DNA of 64,000 nt from an uncultured Draconibacterium sp. (GCF_963675585.1 NZ_OY776414.1:599001-663000), one strand, 5' to 3'; shown: positions 52,806-62,034, counted from the first letter of the stretch. Notes: generated by a model not told the origin, from the sequence alone. Made by a program: numbers and translations.

Positions 52806-53285
52806 TTACAACGCTTCCAACTCTTCGCGGTAATCGAACTGAATATCTTCGTGCAACATGGAAATTACCTTTTGTATACGTTTTACCTGGTTGATGTACA
52901 TATTAAAAACCACTTTGCTCGATTTGTAGTTTAATCGCGAGGCCTTCATTTTTTTACAAAAATAAAGCAGCAATTCTATCTCGGTTTCTTTTTTGCCGGA
53001 AAAACGAATGTACTTGTTGGTGGTTCGTAATACTTTGCGCAGTGTTTTTTTAGCGAGGTAAAAACTGGTCCGATTCAGCCCCGAAAATTGTACGTCGATT
53101 TCTTCTTTAACCTGCCGGATGTATTCGGTTTCGTTGTAGGCATCAAAAAGCAAATAGCTCAAAAGCTCTTTGTTTTCTTTTTTGTACTTGGCCAAACGAT
53201 TTATTATTTCCTGAAGATCTTCCGCAGGGATGTTTTTAAGTTCTTTTTTTATGTTGCTAATCGAGGCAATATCCATTAAATACAA
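52806..53285 (-). CDS. Small helical protein of unknown function
   Basis: 159 residues; the second ATG four codons later (MDIASISNIKKELKN) is an equally good start. It is charged and predicted helical (IKKELKNIPAEDLQEIINRLAKYKKENKELLSYLLFDAYNE; LLLYFCKKMKASRLNYKSSKVVFNMYINQVKRIQKVISML). No motif I can name, no signal peptide. The gene is transcribed towards the lipid-kinase gene. I see no direct link to the neighbours. Confidence 0.7.
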   Translation of the reverse strand: MYLMDIASISNIKKELKNIPAEDLQEIINRLAKYKKENKELLSYLLFDAYNETEYIRQVKEEIDVQFSGLNRTSFYLAKKTLRKVLRTTNKYIRFSGKKETEIELLLYFCKKMKASRLNYKSSKVVFNMYINQVKRIQKVISMLHEDIQFDYREELEAL

Positions 53286-53576
53286 AGTAAATTAAAAAGT
53301 GAAGGTAAAAATACGCTTTTGCCGGAAAATCCAAGAATTCTCTGTTCATACCGCTTGTGCTTCGGTAAACAATCTGCAAAATGCATGTTTTTGGGGTCGA
53401 AAATAAAAATTCAATGGCTAAGCAAGATGAATGAGTTTTGCAGTGAAAAAAGTACAGTTGGTGTTGTTTTTTTTGTCACTCGCTGAATTAAAAAACATGG
53501 CATCAGTTACTTACATATATTTGATTTGAAAACAGTAAACAAATAAACACTATTGAAAACTTTAAATTATAACAAG

Positions 53577-54074
53577 ATGAAAACAAAATTAGTTCTATTA
53601 AGCATTTGTATCGCCATTTTAAGCATGGGCGCCACAGCAAAGATTAAAGACGGAAAAGCGATGACGGGAAACTCATTGACTGAATTTGGCAAATATACCA
53701 TCGTAAATTCGGATGTTCCGATGGTTTATAATGATCAGGTACTTAAAACTTTCGAATTAACTTACGAAAATACCAATAACCCGGTAACCATTGGATTGCT
53801 ATGCGAAGACAAAGAGAAATGCAAAACATTTATTGTACGTACCGACGATTTTGAAATTGAGTACACCTGCAAAAACCAGGTATTTGGAGTGAAGAAAATC
53901 GAACCACGTTTTCAGGTACTTCCAAAGGAAGAAATGGAAATGAAACTGAATAAGGTGAGCTACTATTCGCAACGGGTAATTTGTCAGAATAAAAAATCGG
54001 AAGACGAATTACTGGGATTGATAGCATGTTATTTACCTGACCTTGTAAATGACGAGTACCAGGCCAGTTTCTAA
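53577..54074 (+). CDS. Small secreted protein of unknown function
   Basis: 165 residues from the ATG at 53577, which opens a signal peptide (MKTKLVLLSICIAILSMGATA). An in-frame ATG at 53553 would extend it by eight residues. The mature part is beta-rich (GKYTIVNSDVPMVYNDQVLKTFELTYENTNNPVTIGLLCEDKEKC) and contains Cys residues (CEDKEKCKTF, EYTCKN, VICQNKK, ACYLPDL) that could form disulfides. A GC-rich terminator follows at 54131. I do not recognise the family. Confidence 0.65.
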   Translation: MKTKLVLLSICIAILSMGATAKIKDGKAMTGNSLTEFGKYTIVNSDVPMVYNDQVLKTFELTYENTNNPVTIGLLCEDKEKCKTFIVRTDDFEIEYTCKNQVFGVKKIEPRFQVLPKEEMEMKLNKVSYYSQRVICQNKKSEDELLGLIACYLPDLVNDEYQASF

Positions 54075-54130
54075 ACGTGAAATGAAAAGATACTTAAACA
54101 GCGCAATTTTTTTCATAGAAATATGAAAGA

Positions 54131-54158
54131 GAATCCCCGCCAGAGGGCGGGGGTTTTT
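54131..54158 (+). terminator. Terminator after the small secreted protein gene
   Basis: ccccgcc (54135-54141) and ggcgggg (54146-54152) form a stem with a 4-nt loop and a following T-run. Confidence 0.88.
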
Positions 54159-54204
54159 ATTTGAAGGAAGGGTAACAAGAGTATAGTGGAGAAACCACAT
54201 CATT

Positions 54205-54236
54205 AAAAACCTCGTACTGAAAAGCACGGGGTTTTT
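54205..54236. terminator. Second terminator-like hairpin before the LytS operon
   Basis: aaaaacctcgt (54205-54215) and acggggttttt (54226-54236) pair with one mismatch, and A and T runs are part of the stem. It stands about 100-140 nt before the first LytS-type gene. Confidence 0.6.
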
Positions 54237-54337
54237 CAATGAACAACCGGATAATTGGTACAAAATGAGGATTGCGGTCTGCCAACTGAGGCATTTGTTC
54301 TTCGAATACCATTCATTCTGCAACATGTAAATCCAAT

Positions 54338-55417
54338 ATGTTGCTATCTTTAACAAAAGCCAATATTAAACAAGCAGCCGTGAACAATAAAACCATAAAA
54401 ATATGGCCATTTAAAAGAATCCTTTCACATGTACTTTTTTGGTTGTTTTACGTTTTGTTCTTTGGCTTGTTTTACGGAAAATACGGTCACGATTATACCT
54501 TGCATCTTATTGAAACCTCGTGCATGCTTCCTTTTGTAATGCTGGCAACTTATACCACTATTTATGCCATTTTACCCTTTTATTTAAAAACCAGAAAAAC
54601 GCTGGTAAGTGTTATAATGGTTGTATTGTTACTTTTGGTAATAACACTTGGCGAGCGTATTTTTATCAGGTACTCAAACCATTTGCCGCTTACTTCCGAT
54701 ACTTTGTTTGGTTTAACATCGCTCTATTTAATGTTGGAAACCAATTTTATGGTAGCCGTAGGATTTACCGTAAAATTTTTAAAAAAATGGTTTGAGCAGC
54801 AGCAGGAAAAACATGAAATGGAGAAGAAACATCTACAAACCGAATTAAATGCACTACAAGCCCAGTTGCATCCCCATTTTTTGTTTAATACAATGAATAA
54901 TCTGTATGCGCTTTCAATCGAAAAATCGTCGCGTACATCAGAAGGAATTGCAAAGATTTCTGACTTGTTGCGTTCGGTATTATACGAGTGTAACGATTCG
55001 GAAATAACGCTCGATAAGGAGGTAAAGTTGATTGAAAATTACATCGATTTGGAGAAAATGCGGTACAACGATCGTTTGCAGGTTCAGTTTAATGTGGAAG
55101 GCCCGCTTGATACTGTAAAAATTGCACCTATGATGTTGTTTACTTTTGTGGAAAATAGCTTTAAACATGGTAGCAGCATCGATTCAGAAAATCCGTATAT
55201 TCGAATAAATCTGAAGGTGAAGAACGAAGGAATTTTTTTTATAGCCGAAAACAGTAAACCGGCGCATAATAGTCGTGGAAAAGTCAAAAATACAGGGGGA
55301 ATTGGCTTGGCAAACGTAAAAAAGCGTCTTGAAATACTGTACGAAGGTCGTTATAAATTGGTTTGTACCAACAAAGATTTTTATTACAAAGTGGATTTGC
55401 GAATTCAGAAACCATAA
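54338..55417 (+). CDS. LytS-family sensor histidine kinase (first of three)
   Basis: 359 residues with four to five N-terminal membrane segments (ILSHVLFWLFYVLFFGLFYG, VMLATYTTIYAILPFYL, VSVIMVVLLLLVITLG). The His_kinase domain has the phospho-accepting H in LHPHFLFNTMNNLYAL (about residue 179) and a HATPase N-box VENSFKHGS. The ATG at 54338 overlaps a TAtcTTTa box, so the GTG at 54380 is an alternative start. It phosphorylates a LytTR-type regulator, probably the one at 57.6 kb. The stop overlaps the next gene start (TAATG). Confidence 0.93.
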   Translation: MLLSLTKANIKQAAVNNKTIKIWPFKRILSHVLFWLFYVLFFGLFYGKYGHDYTLHLIETSCMLPFVMLATYTTIYAILPFYLKTRKTLVSVIMVVLLLLVITLGERIFIRYSNHLPLTSDTLFGLTSLYLMLETNFMVAVGFTVKFLKKWFEQQQEKHEMEKKHLQTELNALQAQLHPHFLFNTMNNLYALSIEKSSRTSEGIAKISDLLRSVLYECNDSEITLDKEVKLIENYIDLEKMRYNDRLQVQFNVEGPLDTVKIAPMMLFTFVENSFKHGSSIDSENPYIRINLKVKNEGIFFIAENSKPAHNSRGKVKNTGGIGLANVKKRLEILYEGRYKLVCTNKDFYYKVDLRIQKP

Positions 55418-56508
55418 TGAACAAACTGTTTTTTGATACGGGGATTTTATACAGGGGAAGCCGTCATATTTTATTTTTCAGCTTTACTGTTTTGTGTTTT
55501 ACCGGTATTTTGTTTGTTCAAAATGGTTCAAATAATTTGTTACACACGTTTGGGGTAACTTTTAGCAATGCCATTTTTTTCTTCAGCTATGCTTATATCA
55601 CCATTTTTTTACTCATTCCCGAATTTCTTTTAAAACAAAAAATCGGGTGGTTTCTTTTGTTGTTTGTTTTGGTTGGTGTAGGCTTGTCGGCATTAAAATT
55701 AGTGGTTTCCGATGTTATTTTTTATTCTACTATTTCGCCCGAAAATGTGGAACGTACAGGTGCAATGAATCTTCGGTTTATAGTGGTTAATACCAAAGAT
55801 ATGACATTTATAGTGGCACTTTTTTGTATCGCTAAATACGTGAAAGATTATTTGTTTGCCGAAAATATGCGCAAAAAACTGGAGCGGCAAAACAAGGAAG
55901 CCCAAAGCAAACTTTTGCAATCGCAATTCGATCCGCATTTTATGTTTAACACTATAAATAATCTGTATGCGCTCTCTTTGCTTAATCCCTTAAAAACCAA
56001 CGAAGTTATAAAACGAATGAAAACTGTTTTGAGCTATATTATTGAAGAGAGCCAGAAAAGTTTTGTTCGTTTGACCGATGAAGTGGAGTTGGTGGAAAAC
56101 TACATTTTGCTCGAAAAATTAAGGTATGGGAAACGATTAAAAGTAGAATTGGCAAAACACGGGAAACTGGACGAATTGATAGTACCACCAATGATTTTGT
56201 TTTTGTTGGTTGAAAACAGCTTTAAACATGGCAGCAGTTTAGATGCAGGTACTCCCTGGATTAAAATTGAAGTCAAATCAGAAGCAGGAAAAATATTTTT
56301 ATCGGCTGAAAACAGCAAACCCAAATCAATTGTAAAAACGGACGGTGATTCTGAAAAACGGAAGAGATTTAAAAGTTTAAAAGAACGACTGGATATTATT
56401 TATCATCCCAGCGGATACAAAATAAAAGTGGAAGAAAAAGACACTTATTTTAAAGTGAATGTTGAATTAAAACAAGACATTGAATATAGGCAAACGACAT
56501 ATAGGTAG
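55417..56508 (+). CDS. LytS-family sensor histidine kinase (second of three)
   Basis: 363 residues from the ATG that overlaps the preceding stop by one nucleotide (TAATG at 55415-55419); an earlier in-frame ATG lies within the previous gene and is rejected. Four membrane helices precede the kinase domain. The H box is FDPHFMFNTINNLYAL (about residue 173) and the N-box VENSFKHGSS, both intact, with a VKLRLDIIYHP-type end. It shares the overall plan with the first kinase. The next gene overlaps by about 29 nt, so all three are translationally coupled. Confidence 0.93.
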   Translation: MNKLFFDTGILYRGSRHILFFSFTVLCFTGILFVQNGSNNLLHTFGVTFSNAIFFFSYAYITIFLLIPEFLLKQKIGWFLLLFVLVGVGLSALKLVVSDVIFYSTISPENVERTGAMNLRFIVVNTKDMTFIVALFCIAKYVKDYLFAENMRKKLERQNKEAQSKLLQSQFDPHFMFNTINNLYALSLLNPLKTNEVIKRMKTVLSYIIEESQKSFVRLTDEVELVENYILLEKLRYGKRLKVELAKHGKLDELIVPPMILFLLVENSFKHGSSLDAGTPWIKIEVKSEAGKIFLSAENSKPKSIVKTDGDSEKRKRFKSLKERLDIIYHPSGYKIKVEEKDTYFKVNVELKQDIEYRQTTYR

Positions 56509-57517
56509 CAGGGAAATTCTGGTGCACTCCATTTTTTGGTTGACCTGGATTGTTTCGTTTACGTTTATACAAACCTTAAACGAAGGAATAGACTCGTGGC
56601 TGGTTTGGCTAATGTATTACATTATTACCTTACCCATTTTTGTGGTACACACTTATTTAATTGCCTATTGGTTGTTGCCACTTACCTTTTTTAAAGGCCG
56701 GTACCTCTTTTTTAGTTTCGGAATTCTGGTGTTTTTATTTTTCTTTTCGGTGCTTGAACTTTTGGTAAGTAATTTCCTGGTTTTTGGCATCTTCGACAAA
56801 CCGAGAATGTTTGGCCCCACTTACCTGAATTTTCAAAATATAGTGATAAGCGGTATCGGAAATCATTACATAATTCTGGTGTTTTTAGCGATTAAAGCCG
56901 GAGGTTCGTGGTACCGAACTGAAAACAGAAGAGAAGAATTGTTGCGCACAAAAGAAGAAACTGAACTCGAAATTTCAAGGTGCCAACTTCAGCCGCAAAT
57001 GGTATTTACCCTTATGGACCAACTGGAACACATTACCAGTTACCATTCGGATAAAGCTCCTGAAATGATCATTAAAATTTCAAATTTCCTGAATGGATTT
57101 TTGTTTGAAAGCAAAGACGAATTGATTCCTCTTCAAAAGGAAGTGAAACTTATTGAGGAGTTTTTAAGTATTCATACACATGCTTTAGATGGGAAAGTAA
57201 CAAGCAATTTTATTGTTAGCGGTAACCTGAATCCGTTTTTAGTGCCGCCACTTTTACTGCTTCCAATTTTGAATGGAGTATTAAATATTGCTTATAAATG
57301 TAACAATTCATTCGAAAGTACAGTCATTATAAAAGCGGAGAAGAAGTACCTGCTTTTTTCGTTTACATTTTGGAGCGACCAGGAATTTAGATTAACAGAA
57401 AGCAAAAATATAGAGTTGACTAAAAAACGATTAAAGTATAATTTTCCCGGGAAACACCGTCTGGTGGAAAATATTGACGACAATTTTATTGAATTCAGTA
57501 TAGAAATATTTACCTGA
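56480..57517 (+). CDS. Degenerate LytS-family protein lacking the catalytic histidine (third of three)
   Basis: 345 residues from a TTG at 56480, the first start-type codon after an upstream in-frame stop at 56468. Four or five membrane helices are seen (SIFWLTWIVSFTFIQ, WLVWLMYYIITLPIFVVHTY, YLFFSFGILVFLFFFSVLELLV). The phospho-accepting region reads CQLQPQMVFTLMDQLEH, with H replaced by Q, and the ATP-binding N-box reads LLPILNGVLNIAYK instead of ENSFKHG. It keeps the helical and C-terminal form of the family. It is likely a non-catalytic partner of the kinases. The response regulator starts 86 nt downstream. Confidence 0.88.
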   Translation: MNIGKRHIGSREILVHSIFWLTWIVSFTFIQTLNEGIDSWLVWLMYYIITLPIFVVHTYLIAYWLLPLTFFKGRYLFFSFGILVFLFFFSVLELLVSNFLVFGIFDKPRMFGPTYLNFQNIVISGIGNHYIILVFLAIKAGGSWYRTENRREELLRTKEETELEISRCQLQPQMVFTLMDQLEHITSYHSDKAPEMIIKISNFLNGFLFESKDELIPLQKEVKLIEEFLSIHTHALDGKVTSNFIVSGNLNPFLVPPLLLLPILNGVLNIAYKCNNSFESTVIIKAEKKYLLFSFTFWSDQEFRLTESKNIELTKKRLKYNFPGKHRLVENIDDNFIEFSIEIFT

Positions 57518-57603
57518 TGTGTAATACCTTAAGACAAATAAATACTAGTAAATTAAGCATATAGAAAACAGAAAACAGACAAAAAAGCTAATCCGTATTT
57601 ACC

Positions 57604-58326
57604 ATGAAAACAAAATGCCTCATTATTGATGATGAGCCGCTCGCTCGTGATTTAATTAGAAGCCACATCGAAAAGCTTGAAAATTTTGAAATTTGCGCTG
57701 AATGTGGCGATGCCATGAAAGCGCTTCAGGAATTGCATAAACACAAAATAGATCTGATGTTTATGGATATTCAAATGCCCCAGATTACAGGGGTAGAGTT
57801 TTTAAAAACACTAAAAAATCCTCCCAAAGTAATTATTACCACTGCTTATCGCGAATATGCACTCGATGGTTTTGAGCTGGATGTTGTAGATTATTTATTA
57901 AAACCCATCACTTTTGAACGATTTTTAAAAGCGATTAATAAATATTATCAAACAACCCAGGACGAAGTAATTAATGTAAAACTGGGGATTGCAAATACAT
58001 CTGTTCCGGAGGAAGCATTTATTTATGTGAAAGAAAATAAAAAGGTAGTTAAGGTACATTTAAGTGAGATATTGTATGTGGAAGGTCTCAGCGAGTACGT
58101 GCAGATTTATACAAATCAAAAAAAGATCATTACAAAAACAAGTATGACGAATATGTCGGAAAAGCTTCCCGACACCAGTTTTGTACGAATTCACAAATCT
58201 TACATTGTTTCTTTATCGAAGGTTGAAGCCTTTACAGCAAGTAGTATCGAAGTACCCGGGAAAGAGTTACCAATTGGGCGTAGTTATAAAAATTCGGTTC
58301 TTGATATTTTGCAAATGCAAAGGTAG
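57604..58326 (+). CDS. LytR/AlgR-family response regulator (LytTR DNA-binding domain)
   Basis: 240 residues. The receiver domain has the acidic pair DDEP at residues 9-12, phospho-acceptor D55 in LMFMDIQMP, the TTAYREYALDGFELD segment and LLKPITFERF with the conserved Lys. Residues about 135-238 form a LytTR DNA-binding domain (EAFIYVKENKKVVKVHLSEILYVEGLSEYVQIYT...IHKSYIVSLSKVEAF). It is controlled by the adjacent kinases and probably binds direct repeats upstream of its targets; no obvious site is visible in its own 86-nt leader. Confidence 0.95.
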   Translation: MKTKCLIIDDEPLARDLIRSHIEKLENFEICAECGDAMKALQELHKHKIDLMFMDIQMPQITGVEFLKTLKNPPKVIITTAYREYALDGFELDVVDYLLKPITFERFLKAINKYYQTTQDEVINVKLGIANTSVPEEAFIYVKENKKVVKVHLSEILYVEGLSEYVQIYTNQKKIITKTSMTNMSEKLPDTSFVRIHKSYIVSLSKVEAFTASSIEVPGKELPIGRSYKNSVLDILQMQR

Positions 58327-58487
58327 AATTTTGGCCCAAATCTTACATTGGTTCTGCTTTTAATGTACAAATGCGAATCGCTGTAATTGTCCGAAAATTT
58401 AAGATTGTGTTTTTATAGCAGCATATAATTGGGACAGCCGTACATTAGATTTCAAACAAATCGATAAATTTGTTGTAAATCGAATGT

Positions 58488-59288
58488 ATGGCACTATTAC
58501 CAATCTATAATTATTTTTGTTTCAACGATCAAATCAGGCCCGTATCTGAGTTTATTCCTTCTGAAAACGAGGGAGGTATTTACGAGGTGTTGCGGGTTGT
58601 TAATGGGGTGCCTTTGTTTCTCGAAGATCATTTAAGCCGATTTTATAAGTCTGCCGGGCTGGCCGGGAAAACCATTCCTTACTCAGCCGCCAAAATAAAA
58701 GCGTTTTTAAGTTTGCTGATTGAAAAGGATAAGGTAGATAACGGCAATGTTTTAATATCGTGTAAAACCAATTTGAAAGCCTTTTTTATAGCACATAAAT
58801 ACCCTGAGATTTCGGATTACGAAAGTGGGGTAGTGTGTGGTGTTTTGGCAGCGGAACGTAAGAATCCAAACGCCAAAGTATTCCAGACTTCGGTGCGGCA
58901 GCAAGCGAACGCTTTAATTGAAAAAAACGGATATTACGAAGTGTTGCTGGTTGATACAAACGGATTTATAACTGAAGGTAGCCGAACAAATGTATTTTTT
59001 ATCGTGGAGGGAAAAATAATTACCCCCACTGCGCAGAAAGTACTTTTGGGTATAACACGGCAAAAAACTATGGAATGTGCAGCACACCTGGGTTTTGAAG
59101 TTGAAGAAAGAAATGTAAAGTTGGATGATCTGGCGGCATTTGACGCATTGTTTTTAACCGGAACTTCGCCGAAAATATTACCGGTAAAAAGCCTGGGTAA
59201 TTTTATTTTCGATCCAAAAAATGAGGTGCTCCAACAGTTAATTAAAAAATACAACCTCTTGATTAATGATTACATAAAAAACGCCTGA
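58488..59288 (+). CDS. Class IV aminotransferase (branched-chain/D-amino acid/aminodeoxychorismate lyase group)
   Basis: 266 residues. The PLP-binding lysine is K130 in NPNAKVFQTS, and ITEGSRTNVFFI and VLLGITRQ complete the family signature. The N-terminal YEVLRVVNGVPLFLEDHLSRF block is typical of fold-type IV. The same fold covers IlvE, D-amino acid transaminase and PabC, and the exact reaction cannot be decided. Length (266) is nearer to PabC or DAAT than to IlvE (about 300). The stop overlaps a terminator stem. No operon partner. Confidence 0.88.
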   Translation: MALLPIYNYFCFNDQIRPVSEFIPSENEGGIYEVLRVVNGVPLFLEDHLSRFYKSAGLAGKTIPYSAAKIKAFLSLLIEKDKVDNGNVLISCKTNLKAFFIAHKYPEISDYESGVVCGVLAAERKNPNAKVFQTSVRQQANALIEKNGYYEVLLVDTNGFITEGSRTNVFFIVEGKIITPTAQKVLLGITRQKTMECAAHLGFEVEERNVKLDDLAAFDALFLTGTSPKILPVKSLGNFIFDPKNEVLQQLIKKYNLLINDYIKNA

Positions 59289-59305
59289 CTCAAATGAATC
59301 AGGCG
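59281..59305. terminator. Bidirectional terminator between convergent genes
   Basis: acgcctgactc (59281-59291) pairs with gaatcaggcgt (59296-59306) with one mismatch. On the minus strand it is followed by TTTTTT, so it serves the alcohol dehydrogenase gene; it overlaps the end of the aminotransferase gene. Confidence 0.8.
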
Positions 59306-59327
59306 TTGTATGCTCCACTATTCTTAT

Positions 59328-60488
59328 TTACAATCTGTCGTTTAATATTTCTTCCACTTCTTTAAAATCAATGTCTCCCTTTTCACCCAATTTAAGCCCG
59401 CTTTTTTCGAAACGGGAAGAAATTTTGGCGATGGTATCAACAGGAACATTGTATTCGGGAAGTTTTGTCGGAATACCAACCGATTCAAAGAATTCGATGG
59501 TTTTAGCAATAGCAGCATCAATTTTTTCATCATCACTGCCTTCTGTAATTCCCCAAATGCGTTGTCCGTACTGTAATATTTTGTCTTTTTTGCTGTGGCG
59601 TTTTACGTGCATCATCCCCGGTAAAACAATGGCCAGTGTTCGTGCATGGTCAATTCCGTGGTATGCAGTTAATTCATGTCCAATCATATGAGTCGCCCAG
59701 TCTTGCGGAACACCAACTGCAATAATTCCATTCAGTGCCATGGTAGCACTCCACATAAAATTAGCAGCAGCCTGGTAATCTTTTCTGTTGGCTAATACTT
59801 TTGGGCCTTCTTCAATTAAAGTCAACAGTACTCCTTCAGCCCAGCGGTCCTGCAGCGGGGAGTTTACATTAAAAGTAAGGTACTGTTCAAATACATGAAC
59901 AAAGGCGTCAACTACACCATTGGCAACCTGTTTGTCGGGTAGTGTAAAAACACATTCAGGATCGAGAATTGAAAATTGTGGCATTAACAGTGGCGATCCA
60001 AACGGTTTCTTTTCCTGGGTAGCAACTTTGGTAATAACCGAGTTCCCATTCATTTCCGAACCGGTAGCAGGTAAAGTTAAAACAGCGCCAATAGGCAGTG
60101 CTTTTTCTACGTTTACTTTACCGCTTTTTGCCAGAAAATCCCATGGATCTCCATTTTCATAAAGTGCTCCTGCTGCAATAAATTTTGTGGCATCAAGTAC
60201 CGAGCCACCACCAACTGAAAGCAGGTAATCTATCTCTTCGGCTTTTACTACTTCTATTGCTTTCATGCAGGTTTCGTAATGCGGATTGGCTTCAATACCT
60301 CCAAATTCAAGTAAGTTGAAACCTTGTAATGCACTTTTTACCTGATCGTAAACACCGGTTCGTTTAATACTTCCACCACCGTAGGTAAGTAATATTTTCG
60401 CATCTTTTGGAATTTCTCTTGCCACTTTTCCAATGGTTTCTTTTCCAAAAATAATTTTAACCGGATTTTTGTATTCAAAATTGTACAT
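59328..60488 (-). CDS. Iron-containing alcohol dehydrogenase, YqhD-type
   Basis: 386 residues. Metal ligands fall at D194, H198, H267 and H281 (VVDAFVHVFE; WATHMIGHELTAYHGIDHA), the same positions as in Escherichia coli YqhD. The NAD(P) loop VGGGSVLDATKFIA and ATGSEMNGNSVIT are present. It reduces aldehydes to alcohols with NADPH, possibly detoxifying lipid-derived aldehydes. The promoter-side minus-7 box is TAaaTTTG at 60521-60528. It is divergent from an unknown membrane-protein gene. Confidence 0.94.
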   Translation of the reverse strand: MYNFEYKNPVKIIFGKETIGKVAREIPKDAKILLTYGGGSIKRTGVYDQVKSALQGFNLLEFGGIEANPHYETCMKAIEVVKAEEIDYLLSVGGGSVLDATKFIAAGALYENGDPWDFLAKSGKVNVEKALPIGAVLTLPATGSEMNGNSVITKVATQEKKPFGSPLLMPQFSILDPECVFTLPDKQVANGVVDAFVHVFEQYLTFNVNSPLQDRWAEGVLLTLIEEGPKVLANRKDYQAAANFMWSATMALNGIIAVGVPQDWATHMIGHELTAYHGIDHARTLAIVLPGMMHVKRHSKKDKILQYGQRIWGITEGSDDEKIDAAIAKTIEFFESVGIPTKLPEYNVPVDTIAKISSRFEKSGLKLGEKGDIDFKEVEEILNDRL

Positions 60489-60520
60489 GATTCTACTTTT
60501 TTAATCTTTTGTCATTACAA

Positions 60521-60528
60521 CAAATTTA
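60521..60528 (-). promoter_or_regulatory. Putative minus-7 element for the alcohol dehydrogenase gene
   Basis: Minus strand reads TAaaTTTG, 32 nt upstream of the ATG at 60488. No minus-33 TTG at the expected place. Confidence 0.45.
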
Positions 60529-60557
60529 ATGTATAATTGATTAATTAATAGAATAAA

Positions 60558-61139
60558 ATGTTTCAAAGATATCAATCAAAATCACAGTCCGATTTCAGAA
60601 ATGACATTCCGAAGTATTCGGACGAGCAAATAATAGACATATTAAAAAAGCGCGACCACTATCAACCGGAAGCAGCAAAACTGGCCATTGAAGAAGCCAT
60701 AAAACGCGAAATTATTCATTCCGAGCAGGATTTGTTTTCCGAAGAATTCAGGGTGGAAGAACTAAACCGGTCAATGTTTCCAAAAATTGAAGACGACAGT
60801 TTAAGGAACAGGATTCGAAAAAGTATTGCCCGCAGTTTGGTTATTAGTGGATTAATACCCACCGTTTATGGTCTTGTACAGTTCAATGCCGGACAGAAGT
60901 TAAGCGGTGCACATCTTATTTTGTTTGGTTTGTTGTGGATTTTTATTTCGGCACAATTGATAAAAGCTTACAAAAAAGTATTTGTACTTATTCTTTTGGT
61001 TGGATTAATTGTAGCGGTAGGTTTTGTATCTGCCCAACTTATTCTCAGCGCTAATTCCAAATTTATGGATTTCTTTATTTCTGCGGTCTTATTTCTTCTG
61101 GTTGGCTATGGGGTAGTTTTCCTGAAAAAAGTTTCCTAA
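60558..61139 (+). CDS. Membrane protein of unknown function
   Basis: 193 residues. A charged cytoplasmic N-terminus (YSDEQIIDILKKRDHYQPEAAKLAIEEAIKREII) is followed from about residue 95 by four membrane helices (ARSLVISGLIPTVYGLVQF, GAHLILFGLLWIFISAQL, VFVLILLVGLIVAVGFVSAQLIL, FFISAVLFLLVGYGVVFL). The N-terminal repeat-like pattern (IIDILKKR...AAKLAIEEA) resembles small peptide modules in other Bacteroidota membrane proteins. I do not recognise a family. Divergent from the alcohol dehydrogenase. Confidence 0.7.
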   Translation: MFQRYQSKSQSDFRNDIPKYSDEQIIDILKKRDHYQPEAAKLAIEEAIKREIIHSEQDLFSEEFRVEELNRSMFPKIEDDSLRNRIRKSIARSLVISGLIPTVYGLVQFNAGQKLSGAHLILFGLLWIFISAQLIKAYKKVFVLILLVGLIVAVGFVSAQLILSANSKFMDFFISAVLFLLVGYGVVFLKKVS

Positions 61140-61271
61140 AGCCTCTTGTAAGGCATCTCAAGTATATTCCTGTTGTATTCTTCATTCGTCTATTAAATAC
61201 GTCTGTTGGTCGAAATAGATGTATTTGAATGGATTATGGCTGCTACATTTGATTCATCAATTACAAAAGCC

Positions 61272-61970
61272 ATGAAGAGTACCATTTTATTTACCACCAT
61301 CTTTTCTTTGTTTTCAACTGTTGTACAAGCCCAATACGATGAGGACTGGAATAGCAGGGAATATAAAGTTGATTCGTTTTCGGAAATTTATTTAGAAGGA
61401 GGTTTTAGAGTTTTATTGATTCAGGGAGATGAAAATAAAGTTGTTGTAAAAGCTTCTGACAGTGACGTATTCGATTATCTGCAGGTTAAAGAGTGGGGTG
61501 ATGAGTTACGAATAGATTTAGAACCCGATCAAATTAAGTTTGACAGGATTGCTCTGTACATCACGTTTAAAGATTTGGAAAAGCTGCACATTGAAGGTGG
61601 AGTAAAGCTACGGACAGAAGGCTTTTTGGATTTGAATGATTTTAAAATGTATGTGGCAGGTGGAGCAAAAATTGATTTGGCCATGAAAGCAAAGGATGTT
61701 GAGATTGTTGGAGAAGGGGGCGTACTTTTTGATTTGGAAGGTGTGGCTAATAACCTGGATGTACATTTATCGGGTGCCGGGCATGTTGATGCCGATGATT
61801 TTAAAGTAAAAGATGCATCGTTTCATATTGAAGGTGTTGGCACAGGCAGTGTTTACGCGACCGAAACACTTTATGCAAAAATTGAAGGCGTAGGAAAGGT
61901 GTCGTACAAAGGACACCCACAGGTAACAAAAAACGTTGACGGTCTTGGATCTGTATCGTCAAACGATTAA
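61272..61970 (+). CDS. GIN-domain (DUF2807) secreted protein
   Basis: 232 residues from the ATG at 61272, where a signal peptide begins (MKSTILFTTIFSLFSTVVQAQ); the frame is open upstream to 61206 but that part lacks a signal. The mature protein is one GIN/DUF2807 beta-solenoid: SEIYLEGGFRVLLIQGDENKVVVKASDSD, then repeats with LHIEGGVKL, MYVAGGAKIDLAM, EIVGEGGVLFDLEG, DVHLSGAGHVDADDF, IEGVGTGSVYA, IEGVGKVSYKGHPQV. The function of this family is unknown; it is frequent in Bacteroidota. A terminator follows. Confidence 0.88.
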   Translation: MKSTILFTTIFSLFSTVVQAQYDEDWNSREYKVDSFSEIYLEGGFRVLLIQGDENKVVVKASDSDVFDYLQVKEWGDELRIDLEPDQIKFDRIALYITFKDLEKLHIEGGVKLRTEGFLDLNDFKMYVAGGAKIDLAMKAKDVEIVGEGGVLFDLEGVANNLDVHLSGAGHVDADDFKVKDASFHIEGVGTGSVYATETLYAKIEGVGKVSYKGHPQVTKNVDGLGSVSSND

Positions 61971-62034
61971 AAATACTACTCGTACCGATATCCATAGGTC
62001 GGTACATTTTTTCAAGGTTTGGTTTAGGTTTATT

